From an uncultured Pelagibacteraceae bacterium (GTDB lineage Bacteria > Pseudomonadota > Alphaproteobacteria > Pelagibacterales > Pelagibacteraceae), in the NCBI GenBank assembly GCA_902591415.1, contig CACJAU010000005.1:1-36395 (forward strand): DNA of 36,395 nt, written 5' to 3'. Shown here piece by piece: positions 9,261 through 17,335 of this stretch (positions are counted from its first letter, which is position 1; the number at the start of each line of letters is the position of its first letter). The notes beneath the pieces are model-generated. The model was not told the origin of the DNA. It saw nothing but the letters and a program-made list of their open reading frames with translations, and did no database searches. A program made the position numbers and the translations under genes.

Positions 9261-9592
9261 ACTTTAAAAGACTCTCCGCATCCGCATCGTTCAGTTTCAT
9301 TAGGATTTTTGAATACGAATTGAGATGAAAACTTCTCTTTCTTGTAATCCATTTCAGTGCCTAAAAGATACATTATTGCTTTAGGATCAATTAGAACTTT
9401 TACTCCCTTATCCTCTACAATTTCTTCATTGGGTTTAATATCTTTTGCATATTCCATTACATAGGACATTCCCGCACAACCACCAGATTTAACACCTACT
9501 CTAACAGCAATAGTTTTATCTTCAGCTTTAGACATAATTTCTTTAATTCTTTCAGCTGCATTCTGGCTTAATTTAATTACTTGTTCTCTCAT
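9257..9592 (-). CDS. sufA: A-type iron-sulfur carrier protein (SufA/ErpA family)
   Basis: Carries newly built Fe-S clusters, or iron, from the SufBCD scaffold to client proteins. The 111-aa HesB-like domain has the three cluster ligands Cys39 (SGGCAGMSY), Cys103 and Cys105 (ERCGCGESF). Last gene of the iscR-suf operon; its ATG overlaps the stop of the DUF59 gene by 4 nt (ATGA). SufA, IscA and ErpA cannot be told apart by motif alone; the operon position supports SufA. The 3' end shares four bases with the glnA stop. Confidence 0.93.
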   Translation of the reverse strand: MREQVIKLSQNAAERIKEIMSKAEDKTIAVRVGVKSGGCAGMSYVMEYAKDIKPNEEIVEDKGVKVLIDPKAIMYLLGTEMDYKKEKFSSQFVFKNPNETERCGCGESFKV

Positions 9593-9891
9593 AAATTTAA
9601 CTCTAACTTTGCGGCTTCAGACATTTTATCCTTAGTCCAAGGCGGATCCCAGACTAATTTTAAATCAACATCATCAACACCATCTAACTTTAATATATTA
9701 TCTTTAACCATTTTAGGCAAACTTTCAGCTACTGGACAATTTGGTGAGGTTAAAGTCATTTCTATATTTACTTTTTTACCATTTTCAATGTTTATTTTAT
9801 AAATAAGACCTAATTCATATATATTTACTGGTATTTCAGGATCATAAATCTTTTTTATCTCTAAAATTACTTTGTTTTTTAATTCATTCAT
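9589..9891 (-). CDS. DUF59/MIP18-family Fe-S assembly factor (SufT-like)
   Basis: A 100-aa single-domain MIP18 (DUF59) protein. The family motif YDPEIPVNIYELGLIY is at residues 16-31, and the conserved TSPNCP with Cys52 follows. Family members help mature Fe-S proteins (SufT in Gram-positive bacteria, MIP18/CIAO2 in eukaryotes, PaaD in phenylacetate degradation). The position between sufU and sufA argues for a role in Fe-S cluster delivery. It overlaps both neighbours by 4 nt (ATGA at each junction), so its translation is probably coupled to theirs. The N-terminal extension typical of canonical SufT is absent, so I leave the symbol blank. Confidence 0.9.
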   Translation of the reverse strand: MNELKNKVILEIKKIYDPEIPVNIYELGLIYKINIENGKKVNIEMTLTSPNCPVAESLPKMVKDNILKLDGVDDVDLKLVWDPPWTKDKMSEAAKLELNL

Positions 9892-10328
9892 TTTTTTTCA
9901 ACTGCTGCCAAACAAGTATGCCAAGCCATTGTGGCACATTTAACTCTCATTGGAAATTCTTGAACCCCGGATAAAGAAGTAATAGTAGTAATCTGATCTT
10001 CGGTAAGACTATTTAATGTAATTTTTGTTTTATTTTTAATCATGTTTATAAAATCCTCATTTACTTTCTTCAAGAAAGATAGATCCTTTCCTTTAACAGT
10101 TTCTGTCAAAATAGACGCTGAAGCTAAAGAAATAGCACACCCTTCTCCTTCAAAACTTAAATCCTCAATTTCTTTTTCTTTGTTAAGTTTTAAATAAATA
10201 TGAACTTTATCACCACACAAAGGATTGTGAGCTTTTGCATCATTAGTATAGCCATCACACTTTCCTTTATTTCTAGGATTTTTTCCATGTTCTAAAATTA
10301 TTTCTTGATATAGCTCTTTAAGTTCCAT
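9888..10328 (-). CDS. sufU: SufU-type Fe-S assembly / sulfur transfer protein
   Basis: Small IscU-fold protein, 146 aa. Conserved ligand residues are Cys38 and Asp40 in NPLCGD, Cys64 in GCAISLASASIL, and Cys131 in VKCATMAW. The insertion of about 20 residues before the last Cys, compared with IscU, is characteristic of SufU. In Gram-positive bacteria SufU is a zinc protein that accepts persulfide from SufS; the adjacent sufS gene and the conserved Asp fit that role here. It abuts sufS without a gap and overlaps the DUF59 gene by 4 nt. Confidence 0.92.
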   Translation of the reverse strand: MELKELYQEIILEHGKNPRNKGKCDGYTNDAKAHNPLCGDKVHIYLKLNKEKEIEDLSFEGEGCAISLASASILTETVKGKDLSFLKKVNEDFINMIKNKTKITLNSLTEDQITTITSLSGVQEFPMRVKCATMAWHTCLAAVEKK

Positions 10329-11546
10329 TTAATTTTGAAATACTTTCTGACATTTTTGAATTGCTTCTGATAATTTGTCTATATCCTCTTTATCATTATA
10401 AACCCCAATTGAAGCTCTAGCTGTTGCAGGTATGCCAAGTTTATCATGTAAAATTTGACAACAATGATGCCCTGCTCTTATTGCTACTCCATCATCATCT
10501 AAAATAGTTGCAATGTCATGAGGATGAATATCTTTTAAAGTAAAACATAAAACTGAACCTCTTTCCTTGGGATCGCCAATAATATTAACGGAGTTATTTT
10601 TTTTTAGTTTTTCTAAACCGTATTGTAAAATCTCATTTTCATGTGAAGCAATATTCCTAATTCCTAGATCATCGATAAAATTAAGTGACTCTGCAAATGC
10701 GACGACTTCTGCTGTTTGCATTGTTCCAGCCTCAAATTTTGTATAAGCATCTGCAAAAGTTATGCCCTCTTTTTTTACCTCATTAATCATACCACCACCG
10801 CCTTGATATGGAGGTAAATCGTCAATCCATTTTTTTTTCATGTACAATATACCAAGACCATTCGGACCATACATTTTATGACAAGATATTGCATAAAAAT
10901 CGCATTCAATTTTTTGCATGTCTATTGCTAAATGTGGTGCACCTTGTGTCCCATCAATCAATACTGGGATATTTTTTTCTTTTGCGAGATCCACAATTTT
11001 TGTTATCGGTAAAACTGCTCCAGTAACATTTGATATATGGGTAATAGCAATAATTTTAGTTTTACTTGTAATAAGTTTTTTAATTTCCTCTATTTCAACA
11101 TCACCATTTTCATTAACCTGAGCAAATTTAATAATAGCTCCTTTTTCAGATCTTAAAAAGTTCCAAGGAACATAGTTAGAATGATGTTCTAATTCTGTAA
11201 TTAAAATTTCATCTCCTTTGTTGATATATTTTTTGCCATAAGACGAAGCCACTAAATTTATTGCTTCTGTTGCACCTTTGGTAAATATTATTTCTTCTCT
11301 ATGTTTAGCATTTAAATATTTTTGAACTTTATCTCTTGTAGCCTCAAATCTATTTGTTGCTTTAACTGCCAGAGTATGAACGCTTCTCCCAACATTGGAA
11401 AACTCTGTTTCATAAAAGTTTGAGATTTTATCTATAACCACTTTTGGTTTTTGAGAAGAGTTAGCGCTATCTAAATATACCAAAGGTTTACCATTAATTT
11501 TTTGTTTAAAAATTGGAAACTCTTTTTTTATATTTTTAATATCCAT
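10329..11546 (-). CDS. sufS: SufS, group II cysteine desulfurase
   Basis: PLP enzyme that removes sulfur from cysteine to supply Fe-S cluster assembly. At 405 aa it matches the E. coli SufS length. The PLP-binding lysine is Lys224 in SCHKMYGPNG, and the persulfide-carrying cysteine is Cys362 in RAGHHCCQ, placed as in group II desulfurases (E. coli Cys364). A neighbouring Cys363 is an extra, nonessential-looking cysteine. TELEHHSNYVPW and LIDGTQGAPH are the usual cofactor-pocket motifs. The start overlaps the end of sufD by 11 nt, and the stop directly abuts sufU. Confidence 0.96.
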   Translation of the reverse strand: MDIKNIKKEFPIFKQKINGKPLVYLDSANSSQKPKVVIDKISNFYETEFSNVGRSVHTLAVKATNRFEATRDKVQKYLNAKHREEIIFTKGATEAINLVASSYGKKYINKGDEILITELEHHSNYVPWNFLRSEKGAIIKFAQVNENGDVEIEEIKKLITSKTKIIAITHISNVTGAVLPITKIVDLAKEKNIPVLIDGTQGAPHLAIDMQKIECDFYAISCHKMYGPNGLGILYMKKKWIDDLPPYQGGGGMINEVKKEGITFADAYTKFEAGTMQTAEVVAFAESLNFIDDLGIRNIASHENEILQYGLEKLKKNNSVNIIGDPKERGSVLCFTLKDIHPHDIATILDDDGVAIRAGHHCCQILHDKLGIPATARASIGVYNDKEDIDKLSEAIQKCQKVFQN

Positions 11547-12780
11547 TAATTTGTCTTTCTAATTTTTCTTTTAAAAAATTCTTTATTTTTCCATCGGATA
11601 ATTTTTCTAAGACTTCACATAAAAAGCCATTAATTAACATTTGATATGCTTCCTTTTCAGGGATACCTCTTGATTTCAGATAATGTATTGAATTTAAGTC
11701 TATACTTCCAGAAGTAGAGCCGTGAGAGCATTTTACATCATCAGCATAAATTTCTAACTCGGGTTTTGCATCAAATTCTGCTGCATCATTTAAAATTAGA
11801 GCTTTACTCAATTGATAGGCATCCGTTTTCTGTGCAATATTTTTTACGAAAATTTTTCCTTGATAAATGCCTTTGCTTTCATGATTTAAAACATTTTTTA
11901 CCTTTTGGTAGCTATGACAATGAGGAGTATTATGATTTATTCGAGTCTTAATTTCTTGATGCTCACTATTCATTAAATTTAAAGCTGAAAAAACACTGCT
12001 CTTTGAATTTTCTTCATTAAGATTAATTTCAATATCAAGCTTATTAAATTTCAAACCAGAAGATAATAAATAATTTTCAAAATTTGAATTTTTTTCTAGG
12101 TCACTTTTTAAATATTTATAAAAATAACAATTACATTTAGAATTATTAATTAAAATATTATTTAATGAAGAGTCTTTTTTAATTTTTATATTTTCTAAGA
12201 TGTTTACCATAAAGTTTTCTTTTGAAGAATTATTTATATAATTAATTAAATTTAACTCTGAGTTTTCATTAAGAATTATTGAATTTTTATAATTGACTAT
12301 TGTTTCCTTTAGCGAATTTGAAAAGTTATTATAAATAACTAATGGTTTTTTTAATTTATAGTTTTTGGAAATTTCTAATAAGAAACCTCCAGTAGCTAGA
12401 GCATTATTGAGAAAATATAAAGAATTTTTATTTTCTAAAAATGGCTCATTTTTATAATCGAAATTATCTAAAGAGATTTTATTTTTTTCTTCGTAAGAAA
12501 AATTTGTTGATATAAGTTTTCCATTTAATAATGAAATAAAATTATGTTCGAATTCATTAATTTTTTTAAATCCTCTTTCTTTTGGGAAAAAATCATTATT
12601 AGAAATATTGTTAAAATTTTTTCCTAGAATTGAATTTAGGTCAGAAAATTTCCAATCTTCATCTTTTTTATTAGGAAAACCAGTTTGATAAAAAAGTGCT
12701 AAATTTTTTTTCCTTAAAATAATCTCCTCTGGGGAAAGATTTTTAATCTTTTCTATTTTAAAATCGTAATTCTGTTTCAT
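11536..12780 (-). CDS. sufD: SufD, scaffold subunit of the SufBCD complex
   Basis: Forms a heterodimer with SufB on which Fe-S clusters are assembled, with SufC as ATPase. It has 414 aa (E. coli 423). The N-terminal half is poorly conserved and very Asn/Lys/Ile rich; the C-terminal beta-helix end carries the recognisable SufBD signature: KCSHGSTSGSID and SRGIPEKEAYQMLINGFLCEVL. It follows sufC with no gap and overlaps sufS by 11 nt. The divergent N-terminus is normal for SufD, so I see no sign of damage. Confidence 0.94.
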   Translation of the reverse strand: MKQNYDFKIEKIKNLSPEEIILRKKNLALFYQTGFPNKKDEDWKFSDLNSILGKNFNNISNNDFFPKERGFKKINEFEHNFISLLNGKLISTNFSYEEKNKISLDNFDYKNEPFLENKNSLYFLNNALATGGFLLEISKNYKLKKPLVIYNNFSNSLKETIVNYKNSIILNENSELNLINYINNSSKENFMVNILENIKIKKDSSLNNILINNSKCNCYFYKYLKSDLEKNSNFENYLLSSGLKFNKLDIEINLNEENSKSSVFSALNLMNSEHQEIKTRINHNTPHCHSYQKVKNVLNHESKGIYQGKIFVKNIAQKTDAYQLSKALILNDAAEFDAKPELEIYADDVKCSHGSTSGSIDLNSIHYLKSRGIPEKEAYQMLINGFLCEVLEKLSDGKIKNFLKEKLERQINGY

Positions 12781-13515
12781 TTAAACTATATTTGAATAAC
12801 CTGTTTTTTCTAATTGAATCCCTAGTTCTGCATCACCAGTTTTCATAATTTTTCCGTTAGATAGAACATGAACAAAATCAGGTTTTATATAATCTAGCAA
12901 TCTTTGATAATGTGTAATTATTAAAAAAGCATTTTCTTTATTTTTGTAAGAATTTACTCCATCAGCTACAATTCTAAGTGCATCGATATCTAAACCTGAA
13001 TCCGTCTCATCTAAAATTGATAATTTTGGTTGAAGGATTTTCATTTGTAAAATTTCATTTTTTTTCTTTTCACCTCCGGAAAACCCAACATTAAGTTGAC
13101 GAGATAAAAATTTCTCATTAATTCCAAGTTCTGAGGCTTTTTCTTTGACTAATTTTAAAAAAGTTAAAGTATCTAACTCCTTCTGACCTCTAGCTTTTTT
13201 AATTGAATTCAAAGAAGTTCTCAAAAATGTGTTGGTATTTACCCCTGGTATTTCTAAAGGATATTGAAATGCTAAAAAAATCCCTTTTTGCGCTCTTTCT
13301 TCAGTCGAAAGTTCACTTAAGCTCTCTCCATTATATTTGATGTCTCCCTTAATTTCATAGCCATTTTTACCTGATAAGACATTTGCCAATGTACTTTTTC
13401 CCGAACCATTAGGACCCATAATTGCATGCACTTCACCAGGCTTTATGTCCAAATTTAAACCTTTTAAAATGTGTTTGTTGTCTATGGTAGCCTCTAAATT
13501 TTTAATATTTAACAT
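12781..13515 (-). CDS. sufC: SufC, ATPase of the SufBCD complex
   Basis: ABC-type ATPase that drives conformational change of SufB-SufD during cluster assembly; cytoplasmic, not a transporter. It has 244 aa (E. coli 248). Walker A is GPNGSGKS (34-41), the ABC signature is SGGE (146-149), and Walker B is LSILDE (165-170) followed by the SufC-typical DSGLDIDAL. The switch His is in LIITHYQRLLDYI. The ATG overlaps the sufB stop as TAATG, so translation is likely coupled. Confidence 0.97.
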   Translation of the reverse strand: MLNIKNLEATIDNKHILKGLNLDIKPGEVHAIMGPNGSGKSTLANVLSGKNGYEIKGDIKYNGESLSELSTEERAQKGIFLAFQYPLEIPGVNTNTFLRTSLNSIKKARGQKELDTLTFLKLVKEKASELGINEKFLSRQLNVGFSGGEKKKNEILQMKILQPKLSILDETDSGLDIDALRIVADGVNSYKNKENAFLIITHYQRLLDYIKPDFVHVLSNGKIMKTGDAELGIQLEKTGYSNIV

Positions 13516-14954
13516 TACCCGACACTACCTTCCAAACTAATCGCTACAAGTTTTTGCGCTTCGACTGCAAATTCCATAGGTAATTGTTGTAAAACTTCTT
13601 TGCAGAATCCATTTACAATTAAACTTACTGCTTCTTCTTGATCTAATCCCCTTTGGTTGCAATAGTAAAGTTGCTCTTCATTTATTTTAGTTGTAGTTGC
13701 TTCATGTTCAATTGTTGAAGATGCATTGTTATTCTTAATGTAAGGAATAGTATGAGCTCCACATTTGTTTCCCATTAATAACGAGTCACATTGCGTGTAA
13801 TTTCTTGAGTTAATTGCTTTATTTTTTATTTCAACGAGGCCTCTATACATATTGTCTGCATTTCCTGCTGATATTCCTTTAGATATAATTTTACTTTTTG
13901 TATTTTTTCCAAGGTGAATCATTTTTGTACCAGTATCTGCTTTTTGAAAATTGTTAGTAATTGCTATAGAATAAAATTCTCCAACAGAGTTATCTCCTTG
14001 TAAAATACAGCTTGGGTATTTCCACGTAATCGCTGAGCCAGTTTCAACTTGTGTCCAGGAAATCTTGGAATTTTTTCCTTTACAAGCACCTCTCTTTGTA
14101 ACAAAATTATATATTCCTCCAATACCTTTTTCATCACCTGGGTACCAATTCTGAACAGTAGAATATTTTATTTCTGCATCGTCTAAAGCTATTAATTCAA
14201 CATTAGCTGCGTGAAGTTGATTCTCATCTCTCATTGGAGCTGTACAACCTTCTAAATAACTCACATAACTCCCTTTATCAGCAATGATTAAAGTTCTCTC
14301 AAATTGACCAGTTTCTGAAGCGTTTATTCTAAAGTAAGTAGAAAGTTCCATTGGACATTTAGTATTTGGTGGAATGTAAACAAAAGAACCATCTGTAAAT
14401 ACTGCTGAATTTAAAGTTGCAAAATAATGGTCGCTTAGTGGTATTACTGAACCAAGATATTTTTTAACTAGTTCTGGATGATTTTGAATAGCTTCAGATA
14501 TTGAACAAAATATAATTCCTTTTTTTGTTAATTCGTCTTTAAAAGTTGTAGCTACGGAAACTGAGTCAAAAACAGCATCAACTGCTATTCCATTTAACCT
14601 TTTTTGTTCGACTAAAGGTATTCCAAGTTTTTTATAAGTTTCTAATATTTTTGGATCTATCTCATCTAAACTCTTTGGTTTTTCCGAAGCACTTTTAGGT
14701 GCTGAATAATAGTATAAATTTTGGTAATTTATTTTTGGATATTTTGGTTTTTGCCAATCAGGCTCTTTTAACACTTTTAATCTTTTAAAAGCTTTTAACC
14801 TCCATTCTAACATCCACTTTGGTTCTTTTTTAATATTAGATATAAATCTGATTGTTTCTTCACTAAGACCTTTAGGAGATCTTATATTTTCAACATCAGT
14901 CGTGAAACCGTATTTATAATCTTTATTGTTTTTATTTAAATTTTCAGTTTTCAT
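13515..14954 (-). CDS. sufB: SufB, core scaffold of the SufBCD complex
   Basis: Main scaffold protein for Fe-S cluster assembly. It has 479 aa (E. coli 495). Highly conserved SufB blocks are present: [49 protein letters not shown] with the preceding NKCG cysteine (equivalent of the E. coli functional Cys405), and the C-terminal [18 protein letters not shown]. The gene starts inside the end of iscR (ATGA overlap) and its stop overlaps the sufC start, placing it as the first structural gene of the operon. Confidence 0.97.
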   Translation of the reverse strand: MKTENLNKNNKDYKYGFTTDVENIRSPKGLSEETIRFISNIKKEPKWMLEWRLKAFKRLKVLKEPDWQKPKYPKINYQNLYYYSAPKSASEKPKSLDEIDPKILETYKKLGIPLVEQKRLNGIAVDAVFDSVSVATTFKDELTKKGIIFCSISEAIQNHPELVKKYLGSVIPLSDHYFATLNSAVFTDGSFVYIPPNTKCPMELSTYFRINASETGQFERTLIIADKGSYVSYLEGCTAPMRDENQLHAANVELIALDDAEIKYSTVQNWYPGDEKGIGGIYNFVTKRGACKGKNSKISWTQVETGSAITWKYPSCILQGDNSVGEFYSIAITNNFQKADTGTKMIHLGKNTKSKIISKGISAGNADNMYRGLVEIKNKAINSRNYTQCDSLLMGNKCGAHTIPYIKNNNASSTIEHEATTTKINEEQLYYCNQRGLDQEEAVSLIVNGFCKEVLQQLPMEFAVEAQKLVAISLEGSVG

Positions 14955-15376
14955 TTATTAATAATTTGATTTTTTTTCACTAAATCCTGTAATTTTACTT
15001 TCTCAAAAAAATTATTTATGTGCTTATCAAGTTGATCCCAAAGATTATGAGTAATACATTTTGAGTTTTTATTATTACAACCTTTTTTTGAGTCTTTTTT
15101 ACAATTAAGCATTTTTACTTCCTCATCTACTGCTGAAATGATATTTGCAATTTTTATATCTTCAGGAGAGGACTCCAACATATAACCGCCTTTTGCTCCC
15201 CTTACACTTTTTACTAAATTTTTATTCTTAAGCTTGATAAATATTTGCTCTAAATACGCTAATGAAATATTTTGTCTTAGTGAAATATCCGTAAGACTTG
15301 TTGGTCCTTTATCTCTAAATAAAGCCAAGTCGGCCATAGCCATAACAGCGTATCTTCCTTTAGTGGTTAACTTCAT
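14951..15376 (-). CDS. iscR: Rrf2-family Fe-S sensing regulator (IscR-like)
   Basis: Winged-helix repressor/activator that senses Fe-S cluster status and most likely controls its own operon. The N-terminus [18 protein letters not shown] is the classic Rrf2 opening, with recognition helix region [23 protein letters not shown]. The cluster-binding region has Cys92, Cys100 and Cys107 plus His110 in CITHNLW, corresponding to E. coli IscR Cys92, Cys98, Cys104 and His107. The Cys spacing is longer here (7 and 6 residues between ligands instead of 5 and 5). The 141-aa length is usual. An inverted repeat with the IscR half-site geometry lies about 45 bp upstream of the start. Confidence 0.92.
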   Translation of the reverse strand: MKLTTKGRYAVMAMADLALFRDKGPTSLTDISLRQNISLAYLEQIFIKLKNKNLVKSVRGAKGGYMLESSPEDIKIANIISAVDEEVKMLNCKKDSKKGCNNKNSKCITHNLWDQLDKHINNFFEKVKLQDLVKKNQIINK

Positions 15377-15407
15377 AAATTATTGTTGTAATACAATATT
15401 TTTAATC

Positions 15408-15434
15408 TAAATCCTACTGCTTTAGTATGATTTA
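15408..15434. promoter_or_regulatory. IscR-type operator upstream of iscR-suf
   Basis: An inverted repeat with 11-bp arms, TAAATCCTACT (15408-15418) and AGTATGATTTA (15424-15434), matches at 10 of 11 positions around a 5-nt spacer. The core ACT-N5-AGT has the geometry of the type 1 IscR site (GACTRWWWYAGTC). It is centred about 45 bp before the iscR start, a position suited to autorepression. A second, short inverted repeat (TATTGT/ACAATA, 15381-15398) lies between it and the start codon. Function is inferred from geometry and location. Confidence 0.6.
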
Positions 15435-15485
15435 AATAAAATTATTTGCCGCATAAAAACATGTTATAAAACATTACTTTTTTTT

Positions 15486-15504
15486 AAAAATAATAATCAT
15501 TATC
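15486..15504 (+). promoter_or_regulatory. Fur-box-like site before the alpha/beta hydrolase, in the suf divergent region
   Basis: AAAAATAATAATCATTATC matches the 19-bp classical Fur box GATAATGATAATCATTATC at 16 of 19 positions, and the right-hand 12 positions are identical. It ends 4 nt before the hydrolase ATG (15509) and about 110 bp upstream of iscR. In such AT-rich DNA, partial matches can arise by chance, but the location at an Fe-S operon makes iron control plausible. Confidence 0.4.
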
Positions 15505-15508
15505 AAAT

Positions 15509-16165
15509 ATGAAACCTAAAAGTTTAGAAATTTTTATTCCAGGGCCAGCAGGAAGGTTGGAAGCAAAATATTATAAAAATCCAAAATTTGGGTCTCCTGT
15601 GGCAATAGTTCTTCATCCACACCCACAATATGGAGGAACTATGAACAATAGAATAGTTCAACTCATGTATAATATTTTTTTAGAAAATGGTTTTTCAGTA
15701 ATTAAAGTAAATTTTAGAGGTGTTGGTAAAAGCGATGGTGTATTTGATAATGGACAAGGAGAACTGTCAGATGCAGCAGCAGCTCTTGATTGGATTGAGA
15801 GACAAAATTTAGATTATAGTCAATGTTGGGTTTCTGGTTTTTCTTTTGGCTCTCTTATATGCATGCAATTAATTATGCGAAGACCTGAAGTAAATAATTT
15901 TATTGCAGTTTCACCACAACCAAATGTTTATGACTTTTCTTTTCTAGCGCCATGCCCAACATCAGGACAAGTAATTTATAGTGAAAATGATGAATTGGTT
16001 ACCAAAGAAAGTATAAATGAATTAGATAATAGAATTAAAAGTCAAAAAGGTGTCGAAGTTATTTTTTCTAAAATAAAAAACTCTAATCATTTTTTTAAAA
16101 ACAAAGAGAAAGAACTTGAAGTAGAAATTGAAAAGTATCTTAAAGAAAAAACTGCTTTAATTTAA
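15509..16165 (+). CDS. Alpha/beta hydrolase of unknown substrate (COG2945-like)
   Basis: A 218-aa cytosolic alpha/beta hydrolase. The nucleophile elbow is GFSFGS at residues 111-116 (Ser113), preceded by the VILHPHPQYGGTMNN oxyanion-side motif (HPHP-x-GG) and the NFRGVGKSDG loop typical of the small COG2945 esterase-like family. A catalytic Asp (SENDELV) and His (NSNHFF) are at plausible positions. The substrate is unknown. The start codon has no Shine-Dalgarno sequence and follows a Fur-like box by 4 nt. It is divergent from iscR and overlaps convergent anmK by 4 nt. A link to iron or Fe-S metabolism is only suggested by position. Confidence 0.85.
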   Translation: MKPKSLEIFIPGPAGRLEAKYYKNPKFGSPVAIVLHPHPQYGGTMNNRIVQLMYNIFLENGFSVIKVNFRGVGKSDGVFDNGQGELSDAAAALDWIERQNLDYSQCWVSGFSFGSLICMQLIMRRPEVNNFIAVSPQPNVYDFSFLAPCPTSGQVIYSENDELVTKESINELDNRIKSQKGVEVIFSKIKNSNHFFKNKEKELEVEIEKYLKEKTALI

Positions 16166-17280
16166 ATTTTAATCAATTCTCCACCAACACAAGGTTTTTT
16201 ACACCCAGTTGTATTCGGAAAAGAAATAGGTAATTTTAAAAAAGACCTTATTGCAAGATATGCAAAGGCTTCTGACTCTATAAAATCTCCATCTATTTTA
16301 TAATCATCTATTAATTTAATATTTATATTTAAAGGTAAACTATCTTTAATCTTTTTAATTAAAATTTTATTTTTCCTTCCACCGCCACAAAGCAGTATAT
16401 CTTGTAATTTACTATTTGATTTTTTAACAATCGTAAATAATTCTTCGCCAATGATACTCGCAGTAAAATCTGTAAGAGTTGCTACACCGTCTTCAAGACT
16501 TAGTCCTCGAACAAAAGAGATATCAAAATCATTAGTGTCGAATGATAATTTTTTTTTATTTTTTCTATTTGAGTATAATTCTTGAGCTTGTTCAAAAATA
16601 ATTTCATTTTTTGTGCCAATAGAAGCAAGTTGTCCTCCTTTATCAAATTTTTTATCAGAATTTTTTCTTATCCAGGAGTCAATTAGACAGTTACCAGGTC
16701 CAATATCTCTACTTTCGAGTTCAAGAAAATCTTTATTATTATTTACAATTGTTATATTTGAAATTCCACCAATATTAAGAAAGCATACTGGTAGATGGAT
16801 TTTATTTTTTTTAGTAATAAGTTGATGGAAAATAGGAGTTAGAGGTGCTCCCTGACCCCCATTAAGAATATCGTTGTTTCTAAAGTTAAAGACTATATTT
16901 TTTTTTGTTAATTGATTTAATAACTTTCCATTTCCTAATTGTTTTGAGATTTTTTCAATAGGATTATGATATATAGTCTGTCCATGAAAACCAATTATTG
17001 TGTCATTGCTTGTATTAATTTGGTCAATAATTTTTGCATGAAAAATTGTTATACTTCTCTCTAATTTATTTATTTCCTTTTTAAATTTTTCTAGATCGCT
17101 AATTTTATGGATTTTTTCTTTTAAATTGTGAATATCTTTATAAATAACTGAGTCATATTCAAAATATTTATTTTTAATTGATTCGTAAGTGTTTATTCCA
17201 TCAGATTTAATAATTGATAAGTCCACTCCATCTCCAGAAGTGCCGCTCATTAAACCTATAGAGGTCCAATTTTTTTGCAT
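16162..17280 (-). CDS. anmK: Anhydro-N-acetylmuramic acid kinase
   Basis: Recycling enzyme that phosphorylates and opens 1,6-anhydro-MurNAc released from peptidoglycan, giving MurNAc-6-phosphate. The 372-aa protein matches E. coli AnmK (369). Motifs: N-terminal phosphate-binding GLMSGTSGDGVD (residues 9-20), GFHGQTIYHNP, LNIGGISNIT, GPGNCLIDSW, and LLCGGGRKN near the C-terminus, all in ASKHA-fold order. The usual SGTSLDG has Gly in place of Leu. It is convergent with the hydrolase (4-nt shared stop) and divergent from tyrS across 55 bp. No other recycling genes such as murQ or ampG are visible nearby. Confidence 0.95.
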   Translation of the reverse strand: MQKNWTSIGLMSGTSGDGVDLSIIKSDGINTYESIKNKYFEYDSVIYKDIHNLKEKIHKISDLEKFKKEINKLERSITIFHAKIIDQINTSNDTIIGFHGQTIYHNPIEKISKQLGNGKLLNQLTKKNIVFNFRNNDILNGGQGAPLTPIFHQLITKKNKIHLPVCFLNIGGISNITIVNNNKDFLELESRDIGPGNCLIDSWIRKNSDKKFDKGGQLASIGTKNEIIFEQAQELYSNRKNKKKLSFDTNDFDISFVRGLSLEDGVATLTDFTASIIGEELFTIVKKSNSKLQDILLCGGGRKNKILIKKIKDSLPLNINIKLIDDYKIDGDFIESEAFAYLAIRSFLKLPISFPNTTGCKKPCVGGELIKI

Positions 17281-17293
17281 ATTTTTATTTATT

Positions 17294-17313
17294 TATAATA
17301 ATTTTTGTATAAT
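17294..17313 (+). promoter_or_regulatory. Candidate -10 boxes for tyrS
   Basis: Two exact TATAAT hexamers occur in the 55-bp divergent gap between anmK and tyrS, at 17294-17299 and 17308-17313; the latter is 22 nt before the tyrS ATG. A convincing -35 is not visible, which limits the call. No Shine-Dalgarno sequence precedes tyrS. Confidence 0.4.
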
Positions 17314-17335
17314 AGTTGGTTAAGTTAATAGCACA

